From: Neospora caninum Liverpool
Taxonomy: Eukaryota; Apicomplexa; Conoidasida; Eucoccidiorida; Sarcocystidae
Direction of reading: 5' to 3'
Length of the DNA: 64,000 nt
Assembly: GCF_000208865.1 (NCBI RefSeq)
Contig: NC_018388.1
Coordinates: 1,426,001-1,490,000 of the forward strand
Below the pieces are notes generated by a model. That model was not told where the DNA came from, searched no databases, and saw only the letters and a list, made by a program, of their open reading frames with translations. How positions within the stretch are numbered: position 1 is the first letter of the stretch; the number at the start of each line of letters is the position of its first letter. The translations under genes were made by a program, and so were the position numbers. Shown piece by piece: positions 1-10,600 of the stretch.

Positions 1-3000
1 GTTCGCAGCACTTGAACCGAGAGACTCTGTTGGGGTTCCAGCAGATGACAGGCTCGGAGGAGATGATGCCCCTAAACACTCTGCCTCTTTGGGTCCAGCG
101 GAGTCGGGCTCAGCTGGTTTAGGGTCGTGGAATGGCATCCCTGATTCGGCGGCGCTGCTGAGTTCTTTGGTTCCTCTCTCCATCCTAGAAACAGAGTCAT
201 TACTGCATGCCTCGGGCAAAGTTTTGAGGCTGTTATTGTCTGCTGAGAAACTCGGCAACTCGTGCATTTCCACGCCCAGTGTGGATCAGACCCCCTCTGA
301 CGTGCCGCGAAGGAACAGCCGCGAAGCCAGCAGTGCCTCGTATCGGAAGCTGATCCTTTGTTCCGGAGGGGAAAGGAGGTGCGGGCAAGCAGCGAAAGGT
401 ACGAAAGTGGACCCGCCGCGGGGAACGGGGCTACAGGGAAACGTAACGGTTTCCCAGCAGAAACGCATCTCTGGTTCGACTAATCATCCCCGTGCTCGAG
501 AGCTGTCTCAAAGAGAACAGACGACAGGTTCTGCTGACAGTCACTCTGGAGACAGAAGCTCCAGGAGGGCCAGAAGCCGTACGCTTCGATATTGCACCAG
601 CACGACCTTTCTCCCGGCGGAATGGTCCGAGAGACACTTCGATTGGAGCCACAACGAGCGGCCGAACGCAGAAATAACTGTTGGGGTTCCTTGCAGTGCC
701 TCCAGCTGTTGTGTCCAGATGTCGAAGACAGGCGTTCGGTCCTGTCCAATTGGTCAACAAGGAACGACAGTCGCGGCCAGTGTAGCGGAGCGACACTCCG
801 AGGCGAAAGCGGAGACGCTGCTCGCCTTCGTTTCTACCGCAGCAGAAGATACCCGAGAACCCGGGGAGGCCGATGAACAACCAGCCGCACCTGGGGCAAG
901 CCCGGGACTCCTAGCTGAGCAAAGGGAAACGGAACCCAGGACCCCTCCCTTGCCTGACGTCGCCACACACATCGCCGCCTCTGCTGGTCAGGCATCTGTC
1001 TCTTCGGGGTCACCCTTGGCTTCCTCCGTGCAGAAGACGGCTGCGTGCTGTCGAGAAGAGACCCAACAGGCTTCGACATCCGCGGATCGAAGGCTGGCGT
1101 CTGCCTACCGCCCGGCCCTCCCTTGTCTCTCTCCGTTTCACGTTCTGGCGGGTCCTGAGTCCCCGACGTCCGATTCCTCGCCGTCGCCATCTCCTCTCAC
1201 GCCGCCTGTTCCGCAGATGGAAGATGCACGAGACGGCCGGCTGTCTTTGGATGACATCGACACCAGAGCACCGCTGCCAGGATCGACGACTGAGCAGTCT
1301 CTCCCGCTTTCCTCAGATGAATTGTTGCACCCTACTCTTCCTCCTCAACCTCTACCCTGTCCACCTGTACCCTTCGTCCCTCCACCAACCGCACAACCTG
1401 ATCTCTCTACACCAGCGGAGGTCTACCCTTTCCCTGAAGATGCGTGGCAGGGAAGTCCTCCCTTTCAGGTGTCTACTGCCTCTGCCTTCTGCTCGTCAAC
1501 CTCCATGGCGTCCCTACGCCGCCGTCGACATGCAAGTGGCATGCGTTCGGACTCTGCCTATGGATTTCCTTGTCCTGTTTCTTTCTGGGTGCCGCTAGCC
1601 TGCACATCCGCGACTCCTCAGTTCCGATCTCGGTCTCCCAGAGCGCGGGTTATCTGTCAACCTTCTCGTCGCCCTCCTTGTCACGACACAACCTCTCTAC
1701 GCTCCGGCACGGGACACGTCTCGCATGTTGCCGCTTCCCCTGGCGCACCCTGTTCCCCGGGGTGGCCCAGTACGGTTCTTTTCTCCCCGCAAGCGGAGGC
1801 CGATGAACAGACACGGCGAGATTCTGACCCATCCATTGCCTTGCCAATGAACGGACTCAGTTGCGTTCCGCCGGAGACAAGAAAGACGCGCGCAGACTGC
1901 AGTTTTCCTGCTCAGAGAGTTTCGCCGTGTTCTCATTCGAGTACGCCCCGCAGTGTCTCAAAGTCAACGCGTGAAGGCACAACAACAAGCACTGCCAGTG
2001 ACGACAAGGGCGATGGGGCGCCTTCTGAATCTCTCCTCAGACTCAGCCCTCGGCAGGGCCCTCGCCAGCGGACGCGCAGGATCAAACCTGGTGCGGCATC
2101 TCTTTTTCGTGATGCGGGCGAACGACAGGGGATGGCAGGCGGGCGGCAGGAAAAGCGTCTTTGTTCGCAACCTGAGAAGCGACCGCAGAGCAACGGCGAA
2201 ATCCCCCCGGCGCAAACACCAAAACGGAGCCGGTGGGACGATGATATTTTTCATTTCGAGGAACGATCCGTCAGTGCGCGGATAGGGCGTCCATCTAGTA
2301 CCCTAATGGGAACAGAAGAAAACGGCGAGGGGACCGAGTGTGTACACAACGCCCACTCGGACGAGAAGTTCATGCCTCGTGTCGAGGATGAAATGCCGAT
2401 ATCCGAAGTCTCCACGAAAGTCTTCATGCCATATTCGCAAGAGGGACGTACTCGGAGAGCGCTTTCAGGATCAAAACCCCTGGAGCCGGGGCAGGAAATG
2501 GAAACAGCGGAGATTAGGAAGGTGAGCGGGGAGCGCCGAGAACCTTCAGTGGTGGGATACCCTGCATGCAGAGTCGTAGCTCGAGGACAGGCACAACGAC
2601 AGACAGGGGAGTTGCCCGCGTCGGGGGGCCTCAGGCAGGACCCTGGCAGAACAGACTACGAAGGCCTGCCAGCCTCTCCGCCTACCCGCTGTGATTCGCC
2701 CTCAAAAATGAGTCGTGAAGATGTAGAGGCTCGATCTGTTTGTGAGCAGTTAACGCGAAAGGACAGCGTCGGAGAGTGGCACGAGGATCTGCGCGACGGA
2801 CCTCTTTCTTTTGCCGGCCGAGATGCAAGAACTGGAGCTGTACACACTCCCACTGATACACCCGAACACGAAGCAAGGCACGGCTCTATCCGGGAGGGCT
2901 TGAGGCAGGAACGCTTCTTACGTCAACCGTACCGAAACGTGATACCGGACATAAGCACGCGCCGACGCGCAGTCGCAGAACATGCGGCCGGGACCCCTAG

Positions 3001-4873
3001 CGCGGCATATCGTCCATACTGTGATGAGTTTGACCTGGCTACTCCAAGCCTAGCAAGGGACGTTAAGAGTCTCTCGTTACCAAAGTGCTCTTGTGAGGCT
3101 GGGGAAGGGTTTGCCGAGGCTGTCTCCAGTGGTGATCCAGGGTGGAAACGGCCAGAAGGGCCCAGATGCCCGCAAGAGGAAAAAGGTATTTCTTCCCCGT
3201 GTTTGGGTAGCGATCGAGCTCGTTTGCTGCCGGACAGCACTCAAAAGGGCGATGAACTACATGCACTCAGCCTGGACAGGCAGCCATGTTGCAAGCTGCC
3301 GGACTCTGGTGTTCGTCGCCGAGTCCATGACTCACCTTCGCTGCGTCCATGGAATTGCTCCCCGACTTCCTCGGAAGACGCTTCAGACCGCCATCCCACC
3401 TCTTTCTACAGCATGCACTCTGCAGGAATCTCGGAAAAGACGATACCCCTTGAGAGCTACGGAGAGCCCAGGCGACAGAGCGCAGGACCGCCATATAGCA
3501 GGAAGCGGTCGGGTCAGAGTGCCTTGACGATGCAGAGATCAGCACACGCCGGTGAAAGTCCGATCTCTCGAGCACGACTTCGACGGCGCGCCGCCGCCCT
3601 GTTCCGAGAACTGGTGAGGGCAGAGGCCTTACAGCCCGACGCGGCCGAGGCACTCCGCATCGCTGTGCAGAGACAACTCTACGATGCGAAACCGAGAGAA
3701 GGCGGATCGACCGGTGTTCCTCTCTCCAGTGAAGAAGAGGAACTGAGGCACTGCACTTTTCGGCCGCAGATCAATCAGCGTCGCAGTGCACGATGTTTCC
3801 TCTCGAATGTACCGTGGTGGCAGCGCCTCTACAATGGCTACAGAGTCCCCGATATGAAGCGGGAACTACAGCTCCTTCAGGAGCACGTCGAATTCATGAC
3901 TCGTCAGAATGATGACACGAGCGATGCAGAAGACGATCGCGGAGGAATCGAACAAAACAGCGAATCACCCTGGGGCGAAGCGTCTGCAGTCAGCCAGGCT
4001 AGTGGGGTTCGTCGACGATGCTACAGTGACCAGCGGAAGCTAGGGAGACGGAGTTCGGTGGGGGCATTTACGCGGGTTTCAAGGGATTCGCAACACACAG
4101 TACAAGAGTCGATGAAAGCCACGAGAAACCCACGTGCCGCTGGCTATGTCCCAACTCTTGGACACTCAGTCAGAAGCCCTATAGCTCTGAAGGGGAACGA
4201 CAAGCAACCTCGAAAATGCGTTCGGTTCGCTAGTCCGACTCGTTCACCACAAGCGTGTTCAACAGAAGCTTATGAAGGGAAGATAGTGCGGGCAAAGCAG
4301 AGCCATGAGACCTTGCAGTCCTCTATACTTGACCCGGGAAGGCCAGCGACTGGTCAGTCGCGGATCCTCACCAGCTGCCTCACAAAGCCATCGGTGGCCC
4401 GCGGAGCGCTCCGCTCGAAGTCCCAACTACACAGTCCTCTGGGCAACGAGTATAGTTCCGCAGGCACGATGTCTGAGCGTGCGAAAGGTCTCGGCAGCCC
4501 TTCGGCTGGTTCAAGTAAAGAGCCCTACGTCTGCTCAGCCAGTTCGCCCTGGGAGGGATATGTGCAGCGTTCGAGAACGCAGTTGGTTCCTCCGCATGCC
4601 GTCTCGTGCCCATTAAGGCAGCAGCACGAAAGCTGGTTGCCTCCTGCGCCCTTGAAGAAGAGCTATCCCAGTCTACGAGGCATTCTGATGCGTCAGTCAG
4701 AATATCCTGAATGGGAAGGGTTGAAAGGGATCCTTCGGGGGGCGTCGAGGTCCACGTACACCCTAGAGGACAGGACAGAACCGGAGGAGTCGGGAAGCCG
4801 CATTAGCAAGGAGCTGCTTAAAACTTACCTTGGGGGCCGCAATTTTGTGCCAGGGTGGCTAGACGTGCACTAA
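1..4873 (+). CDS. 3' part of a long disordered protein with RVxF- and SILK-type motifs; 5' end outside window
   Basis: The frame is open from base 2 to the TAA at 4871-4873, with no stop before the left edge, so this is a 5'-truncated gene or its last exon. I do not recognise the protein. It is rich in Ser, Arg, Pro and Glu and is probably mostly disordered. The best-ordered part is near 3560-3900: an Ala/Arg/Glu-rich helical stretch, then C-T-F-R-P-Q-I-N (about 3753-3776), a short F-x-P-x-I-N motif seen in many protist structural proteins, then a Trp-containing helix. Further on are K-C-V-R-F at 4214-4228, fitting the protein phosphatase 1 RVxF docking consensus, and G-I-L-R at 4727-4738, fitting the [GS]IL[KR] (SILK) consensus. 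No signal peptide or membrane segment is visible in this part. Coding status is near certain from length; function is unknown. Confidence 0.85.
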   Translation, partial: FAALEPRDSVGVPADDRLGGDDAPKHSASLGPAESGSAGLGSWNGIPDSAALLSSLVPLSILETESLLHASGKVLRLLLSAEKLGNSCISTPSVDQTPSDVPRRNSREASSASYRKLILCSGGERRCGQAAKGTKVDPPRGTGLQGNVTVSQQKRISGSTNHPRARELSQREQTTGSADSHSGDRSSRRARSRTLRYCTSTTFLPAEWSERHFDWSHNERPNAEITVGVPCSASSCCVQMSKTGVRSCPIGQQGTTVAASVAERHSEAKAETLLAFVSTAAEDTREPGEADEQPAAPGASPGLLAEQRETEPRTPPLPDVATHIAASAGQASVSSGSPLASSVQKTAACCREETQQASTSADRRLASAYRPALPCLSPFHVLAGPESPTSDSSPSPSPLTPPVPQMEDARDGRLSLDDIDTRAPLPGSTTEQSLPLSSDELLHPTLPPQPLPCPPVPFVPPPTAQPDLSTPAEVYPFPEDAWQGSPPFQVSTASAFCSSTSMASLRRRRHASGMRSDSAYGFPCPVSFWVPLACTSATPQFRSRSPRARVICQPSRRPPCHDTTSLRSGTGHVSHVAASPGAPCSPGWPSTVLFSPQAEADEQTRRDSDPSIALPMNGLSCVPPETRKTRADCSFPAQRVSPCSHSSTPRSVSKSTREGTTTSTASDDKGDGAPSESLLRLSPRQGPRQRTRRIKPGAASLFRDAGERQGMAGGRQEKRLCSQPEKRPQSNGEIPPAQTPKRSRWDDDIFHFEERSVSARIGRPSSTLMGTEENGEGTECVHNAHSDEKFMPRVEDEMPISEVSTKVFMPYSQEGRTRRALSGSKPLEPGQEMETAEIRKVSGERREPSVVGYPACRVVARGQAQRQTGELPASGGLRQDPGRTDYEGLPASPPTRCDSPSKMSREDVEARSVCEQLTRKDSVGEWHEDLRDGPLSFAGRDARTGAVHTPTDTPEHEARHGSIREGLRQERFLRQPYRNVIPDISTRRRAVAEHAAGTPSAAYRPYCDEFDLATPSLARDVKSLSLPKCSCEAGEGFAEAVSSGDPGWKRPEGPRCPQEEKGISSPCLGSDRARLLPDSTQKGDELHALSLDRQPCCKLPDSGVRRRVHDSPSLRPWNCSPTSSEDASDRHPTSFYSMHSAGISEKTIPLESYGEPRRQSAGPPYSRKRSGQSALTMQRSAHAGESPISRARLRRRAAALFRELVRAEALQPDAAEALRIAVQRQLYDAKPREGGSTGVPLSSEEEELRHCTFRPQINQRRSARCFLSNVPWWQRLYNGYRVPDMKRELQLLQEHVEFMTRQNDDTSDAEDDRGGIEQNSESPWGEASAVSQASGVRRRCYSDQRKLGRRSSVGAFTRVSRDSQHTVQESMKATRNPRAAGYVPTLGHSVRSPIALKGNDKQPRKCVRFASPTRSPQACSTEAYEGKIVRAKQSHETLQSSILDPGRPATGQSRILTSCLTKPSVARGALRSKSQLHSPLGNEYSSAGTMSERAKGLGSPSAGSSKEPYVCSASSPWEGYVQRSRTQLVPPHAVSCPLRQQHESWLPPAPLKKSYPSLRGILMRQSEYPEWEGLKGILRGASRSTYTLEDRTEPEESGSRISKELLKTYLGGRNFVPGWLDVH

Positions 4874-6704
4874 AGCGAGAATGGCCCCATGGCAGGTTCA
4901 CGATACTCGCTTTGCCGTTCAGTCTTGAGGTCGGAACTCGCCTCTCTAGAAAAGGCGCGCGAGTTCTTTAACAATTAGACACTTTGTGTTTGTCGCCGCT
5001 GCCAGTTCTGTTGATCCATGATTGCTCTTTTTTTGACAGCACACGAGTCGACGCCACAGCGAAACGGATAGGTAGCACCGGCTGACTCTTCCGCAGCCAG
5101 GCTTTCCTACGCAACCTGATTGGAAAGCCGGACTGGTTCGCAGAGAAGAAAAGAAAACTTTTCTGTTGTCGCTGGATAGAATCTCCCAGAAAAACCTCCA
5201 ACAGTATGGGCGCTGCACAGCAAGGAGGAACCAGCATCTGAGGCAGAACAAAAACACCGAGATGCGGATCGTCGGTGCTATGACGGCGGCATCAGTGAGG
5301 GTCCGCCGACGAAGTCAACGTTGCAGCACTGAACCGAGCAATGCAGGAGAACGAAGCCAGCCGCATCGCTGTTGAAGTGCACCCGATCATGCGGGAAGAG
5401 GCTGAGGCTCTCCAGCGGAAAGTGACTCAACCGCGAATCGATTTTAAAAGCAAAACTCACAGGCACTGTGGATGCGAAGCAAAGATCCAGCAGGTCTGTG
5501 ACAGTGCGTTCTCATAGATTAGACGCTTTAGTTTTAAAGGACGAACTTGAACTCTCCAGAACCGGTCTGCTTTCAAGTTTTCCAGACTCAGGTTTCCCCT
5601 CCGAAGAAGGCCATTCTGTTCCTCCGGGCGCCTCGACAACGCGAAGGGAGGCCAGAGGCGGAGAGGACCCGGGAGGGCGTTTTCCGTCGATGAATTCGAA
5701 GCACTCCTTCAAACAAATAAGATGGGCCGCATTTTTTGTCAGAACAAGCAGCAAACCACAGTCAAATAAGCAGTTGGGCGGTCTGTGGGAAGGGATGCGG
5801 CATGCGCAGAACTCTTTCTCTTCCACGCTGTGTAGCAAATGTTTTGCGTGAGTCGTATCTCTGAGGCGCCTATAAAAGCCGCTCAGGTGAACAGTATCGT
5901 AGTCACAACAGTGAATGACGAATAATATATTGCGTAAGACATCTTTGAAACATCCCTGTTCGATGGCATTATCGACCCCCTTATCGGAAAGACCGTGAGC
6001 AGAAGTTCAATGCTAGATCCGTTGAAAGAACCTCAACAGAGGGGAGTTGCAGCATATGATTTGCTTGGTTGTTTACAGTTAATCAGTACTAATACATTTC
6101 GAACAAGACGGTAGCACTCGTTTGTCGAGTTCCGCCAGTCCTACATTCAGGACCAGCACAACGGCTCTGATGGAACTACCGGTGCCAGAGACGAAGCAGA
6201 TACGTGGGTTCGCGTTCAAAGGACAGGAGCGTCAGTCGTTTGAATCCTATCGCGTCTAGGTACGGTGATCAAAATGCTTATGCTCAGGTCCGCCATGACT
6301 TCGCCACACCTCACTGCGCGCTTCACATGCCATACCAGCAACTTTCTGTTGGGGCGTGAACTCCCACGACCCACTGCGCTGGATTCGTTTTCTCTGAGCC
6401 GATGAGTGTGCACGTTCTTTCTCTGCATCGTGTCATATGCTGCCTATTCTGTGAAAGCAGAATGAAGAGCAAGCGCAACTTCCTTAGCACGTTCCGAGAC
6501 CGATGGATCAGCAGGAGCGAACCAGACACGAACTGCAGCTCGTGCTGTGCCGTGCCCGCGTCCTTTCATTACTGGAAATACGTACAGCTTTCACTTCTGG
6601 GAAACGCCCCAATTGCATCGGACCGAAAGGTCAACAAGAAGTGCCATCGTTTGACGGATTTATGAGTTTCTCATGTTTGTCTCACCTTGGAGCTGATTAT
6701 GTGC

Positions 6705-6712
6705 TGCATGCA
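6705..6712. promoter_or_regulatory. TGCATGCA motif
   Basis: Palindromic TGCATGCA about 0.9 kb upstream of the ATG at 7602. The [TC]GCATGC[GA] motif is a known ApiAP2-type promoter element in Toxoplasma. Its role here is inferred from position only. Confidence 0.35.
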
Positions 6713-7115
6713 TCGATAACGCACATGCGGCGTCATTTCCGCGCGTGCGACCAGTTGACCACCGTTCTTTTCCGTCGCGGTGTCTTTTCTTACCAGTTCG
6801 TCAGCCGTTGCTCTCGTTGTGTCGTATCAAGCTAAAGGTTTTCTTATCCGCTGGGGCGATGTGTTTTTCCTGTTTTACTCTCTGGCAGTGAGGATCCACC
6901 GAGGTTGTTCTCAGGTCTTCGGGGCTCCGAGACTCTTCTGGCGGCCCCACAATCGGACCTCACGGAATTTCCAAATCCAAATGGAGTGCGCGTTTCTATG
7001 GTTCTGTAAGACTGTCTCGTGTTCCCGTTTTTTTAAAAAGGGAAACGCGTTTTCCCACTTTATCACCAACAGGCAGATGGTACTTTTAGAGGCAGAAAAA
7101 GATTTTTGGCCCCGT

Positions 7116-7123
7116 CGCATGCA
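7116..7123. promoter_or_regulatory. CGCATGCA motif
   Basis: A second copy of the [TC]GCATGC[GA] element, about 480 bases upstream of the ATG at 7602. Two matches in one intergenic region support this as the promoter of the 15-exon gene. Confidence 0.4.
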
Positions 7124-7601
7124 TCGAAACGTATAGAAATGCGACCAGCGGTACTTGACATGGGAAAGTTGAAACCCGCGTGAACAATTGTTGTCTGGAA
7201 AGTGAGAGGGACCAACTCGCTGATGAAAACGGTCCTCGGTTCGTTGCCGTCGCGTTCACCGCTTTTTGTGGCGGGTGCCCCAGTTGACCCCCATTCTCAT
7301 CCTCAGCCGCGTGTACATACAGCCCAGGTCTCTTGCCAGCAGCGAGATCCCGTCGTTTCCGTGTCGTTTCTCCCATCGTCCTCTTTCCCTGATCGCTTGA
7401 CGGACGTTTTTCGCTTGCGTTTCTGCACAAGGCTAGACTCACCTGCACCATGTTTCTTTTCTGTCGAGATTCTGTGTCGCGGTTCTCGTATTTTTGCCGT
7501 TTCGTGCGCGCCTCACCGTGATTTCGCGTCTGCACGTCACAGTCTTCCCCGCAATCTTGCTTCCTTCGAGCTTGATTCCTGCCGCTTCATCACCTTTCAG
7601 A

Positions 7602-10600
7602 ATGTCGGCGCTGGCTGTTGGCCAGAAAGGCCGCAAGGGTTCTCGCGCAGAGTCGGCCACGCGGCCGCGGACGAAGCAGGAGACGGAGCCTGAGGCCTCC
7701 GGCGAGAGCCGACCCGATTCCTCAGTTGCAGTCGAATATGAAGAACTTGTGGCGGGACTTCTTCCACCTCATGCGAGGTTTGCATCTGCAGCTCTAGACT
7801 TTGGTCAAGACCTGCAGAGTCACCAGTTCGTCGAGCATCAGGCGCAGAACGCCCAGGGCTCTCGCATGCTTGCCTCAGAGTGGGGGCCAGCGCTGCATGC
7901 GCTCCAGCGGTTTGCGCTTGAGGGCGCGGGGGCTGGCGCCGCGTCCTTATCTGACCAGATTCTCTCCTTGTCGGCGGAGAAGGCCGGGCAAGAGGCGGGA
8001 TCAGGCGGGGTTGCAAAGGGCGAGGACGGCAATGCTCGAGAGCTTGCCGAACGGCACCTGTTATCTAGGTGTCTGCGGGCGTTGCAGGAGGACCTTGCCG
8101 AGCTTGAAGGCGACGACACAGAGGACGACCGGGAACCGGGAAGAGAGGGAGGGAAGAATCGAAGCTCAACAGCGCGTGTGCTTGCTCAGCTCCACAAGGG
8201 ACGTCTGTTTCAGAAAGGCGGGAGACTCTTTACTTCCGTCGACACTGACGACACTGAAATTTACACTTCCAGCGATGACGAGCCGTCGGGTTCCGCGGAT
8301 GCAGCTGACGCCGTCAGACTCCTCTCGAAAGAGCAGACGCGCCTGGACGCCTCCGTCCTTCCGCTGCGCCATGCTCTGCGCTCTCTTCGAAGGATCCAGC
8401 GTCGACGCATGCAAGCTGAACACCTGCTGCTGCAGTGGCGAGAAGACGATGGGAACCTGAAGAACCTTCAGGCCATCCTCAGCCTCTGGGCCAAAGACGG
8501 GATCTACTCTGTCGCCTCGGGGGTAGGTGAGGAGGCAGCGCGAGCGGCAGCTGCGCCGGCCGGCGGAGAAAGGCGGAGGAAGAGTTTCGACGCCTTGGGG
8601 GTGTCAAGCGGAGATTCTACCAGCCAGGAGTTAGAGCGAGACGTTGCGCACGCGGCCGAAGAAATCCGCCGAGTTGAGGAAGTTGAAAAGGGGAAAAGGG
8701 CCCCGCGGCGAGAGTTGCAGGAGTGGCGAGCTGCGTCTCGACGTCTGTTGGGAGGCGACACTTCGACGGCCTCGATCGAGACGGTTCTTGCCCAGTTTCT
8801 ACCCCCGAGCAGAGCCTGCACTTTGAGTACCGACGCGTATACTGCGTCCCAGGCTCTCATCGACAACGACGAGAGGCGTCAGATGATTTCGCGGCTTGAG
8901 AAGTGCCAGAGGTATCTTCTGCAGACACAGGCGGGACGCGAAGGCGCGGAGAAGCACGGCAAGGACCTGAGGAAGAACCTGCGACAACTGCTCCAACCGC
9001 CACCCTGCTTCGCGCAACACGGCGGGGACGCGCTGCGCTGCGTCGATTGTGCGTGCTGGCTACTGCAGTTCCAGCACCTCCAACAGATGGAACTGGAAGG
9101 CACGTCGGGCCTTCTGCTGCAGCCGGTTCAAACAGGGTTCGTCCGGCTCCTGCTTCTCCTTAGTCGCTGGCCGCGCATGCAGGTCCCGTGCGCAGCTCCG
9201 CGATCCTTTAGACTCAGTCTTGCCGCAGCTCTGGAGGAGTTGCGGCTAGACAAGTTCGCGGTCATGTGGATGGGCGCCTCCGGTACCGACGAAGCGGCGA
9301 CTGGCGAAGAAGATGGTCCTCACGCCGGGATGAAGGGGCAAACGAAGAAGCTCTACGTTGGTAGGTCTTTCGCTGTCTGCCGTTCTCTTTGCTGGTGCGG
9401 TGACAGGGAGAGACTCTGAGGGGCTCTATGTGGGAACCACTTTTGGGCCGCGAAGGACTGCAGAACAAACGACAGCGTTCTTCTGCCCGGCTGTGGGGAG
9501 GCGAGTCAAGGGAAAGGAACGTCTGAAGTCGGTGTTCGCGCAGCGCTAGATGACTCTCTGTCTGTGGCTAGAGATCTCTTCCTGGTTCGGTTTGGTGCGG
9601 CGTCGAGGGACATCTGCCGGTGCCAAGGCCCACGGCAGCTAAGGGCTTCGTGAGGTCCTTTGGTGACCCTCCTCTCCGTCCGTCGTTCCTGCCTACCGAG
9701 TTCGCGTCGTTCGTGTCGTTTACAGAGGCTCGACGTTTCTGTCGCGGACGTTTTCTCCAAGCTGGTCTTCGGTGTGTGTGTCTCTGTGCCTCCAGGACAT
9801 TTGGGCGCCATGTACTCCACCGTTTGGGGCGGAGCATTCAGTGGGCAGTCATCGCTGACACAGGAGATTCTCCTCTGGCTCCGACAGCTGGGTCCGTTCC
9901 AACCTCTGCGACTTGCTGCAGATGTGTCGCCTCGGAGTCATGAAAGGAAAGCAGCTCGGGAGGCTATCGAGCAGAAACGACACCGAATGCTCCAACGGCA
10001 GGAAAAGAACGGTCTGCATTATGTCCTCCCGAGCTTCGCGGAGTCCGATGTCACGCTTGGAGGGAAAGGAGAGGAAAAGCGAGGAGACGAAAGGAGTGGT
10101 CTCTCTCTCGGAGCATACAGCGCGTCGCTTCTCTCTGGAGGTACAAACGAAGAGATCGATTTGGGCGCAGGACTTGTCACCGGAAAGTGCTTCACCGCTT
10201 TCCCAGCGTAGCGTGATGGCTCATCCCCACCTTTTGGGTGTCTCCAAGTCGCCGTGGGATAACCCTGGGGCAGTGACAACGAAACTCCTCTCGGATGGCC
10301 GGTGCTTGGTAGATAACTATAAATGCAAGCGCAGACTGATGCGTGTCTCCATCAGCCTCCAGAAGGTCGATCGTCGGGGCACATCCGCGCCGTCCTTCCT
10401 CATGTCTTCTCTTCACGACATGACGCGGCTCCACGTTTCCCAGCAAACACATCTGCACTTGTCTGTGTCGTGCTTGTCCAGGAGATCCAGTAGACCACAC
10501 GGGCTGTGTTCCGACGTAGTTACATTTTTTTCGTCAGACAGAGTGTCCTCAGCCTCGGCTTGCTCCCCACTCCGTCTACGGCTAGTTTTGCGGTCTCGTG

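Larger units (their letters stand above)
4874..7601. other. Intergenic region: 3' flank of the first gene and promoter/5' UTR of the next
   Basis: There is no convincing gene on either strand; the reading frames are short and differ in composition from the genes on either side. A TATA-like TATAAAAG occurs near 5871-5878 and two YGCATGCR motifs lie at 6705 and 7116. A pyrimidine-rich stretch ending in CAG directly abuts the ATG at 7602, so a 5' UTR intron ending at 7600 is possible. Confidence 0.5.

Noticed and set aside
286..880. Minus-strand frames of 60-149 residues across the first gene
   Set aside because: Shadow frames opposite a long coding region with biased codon use.
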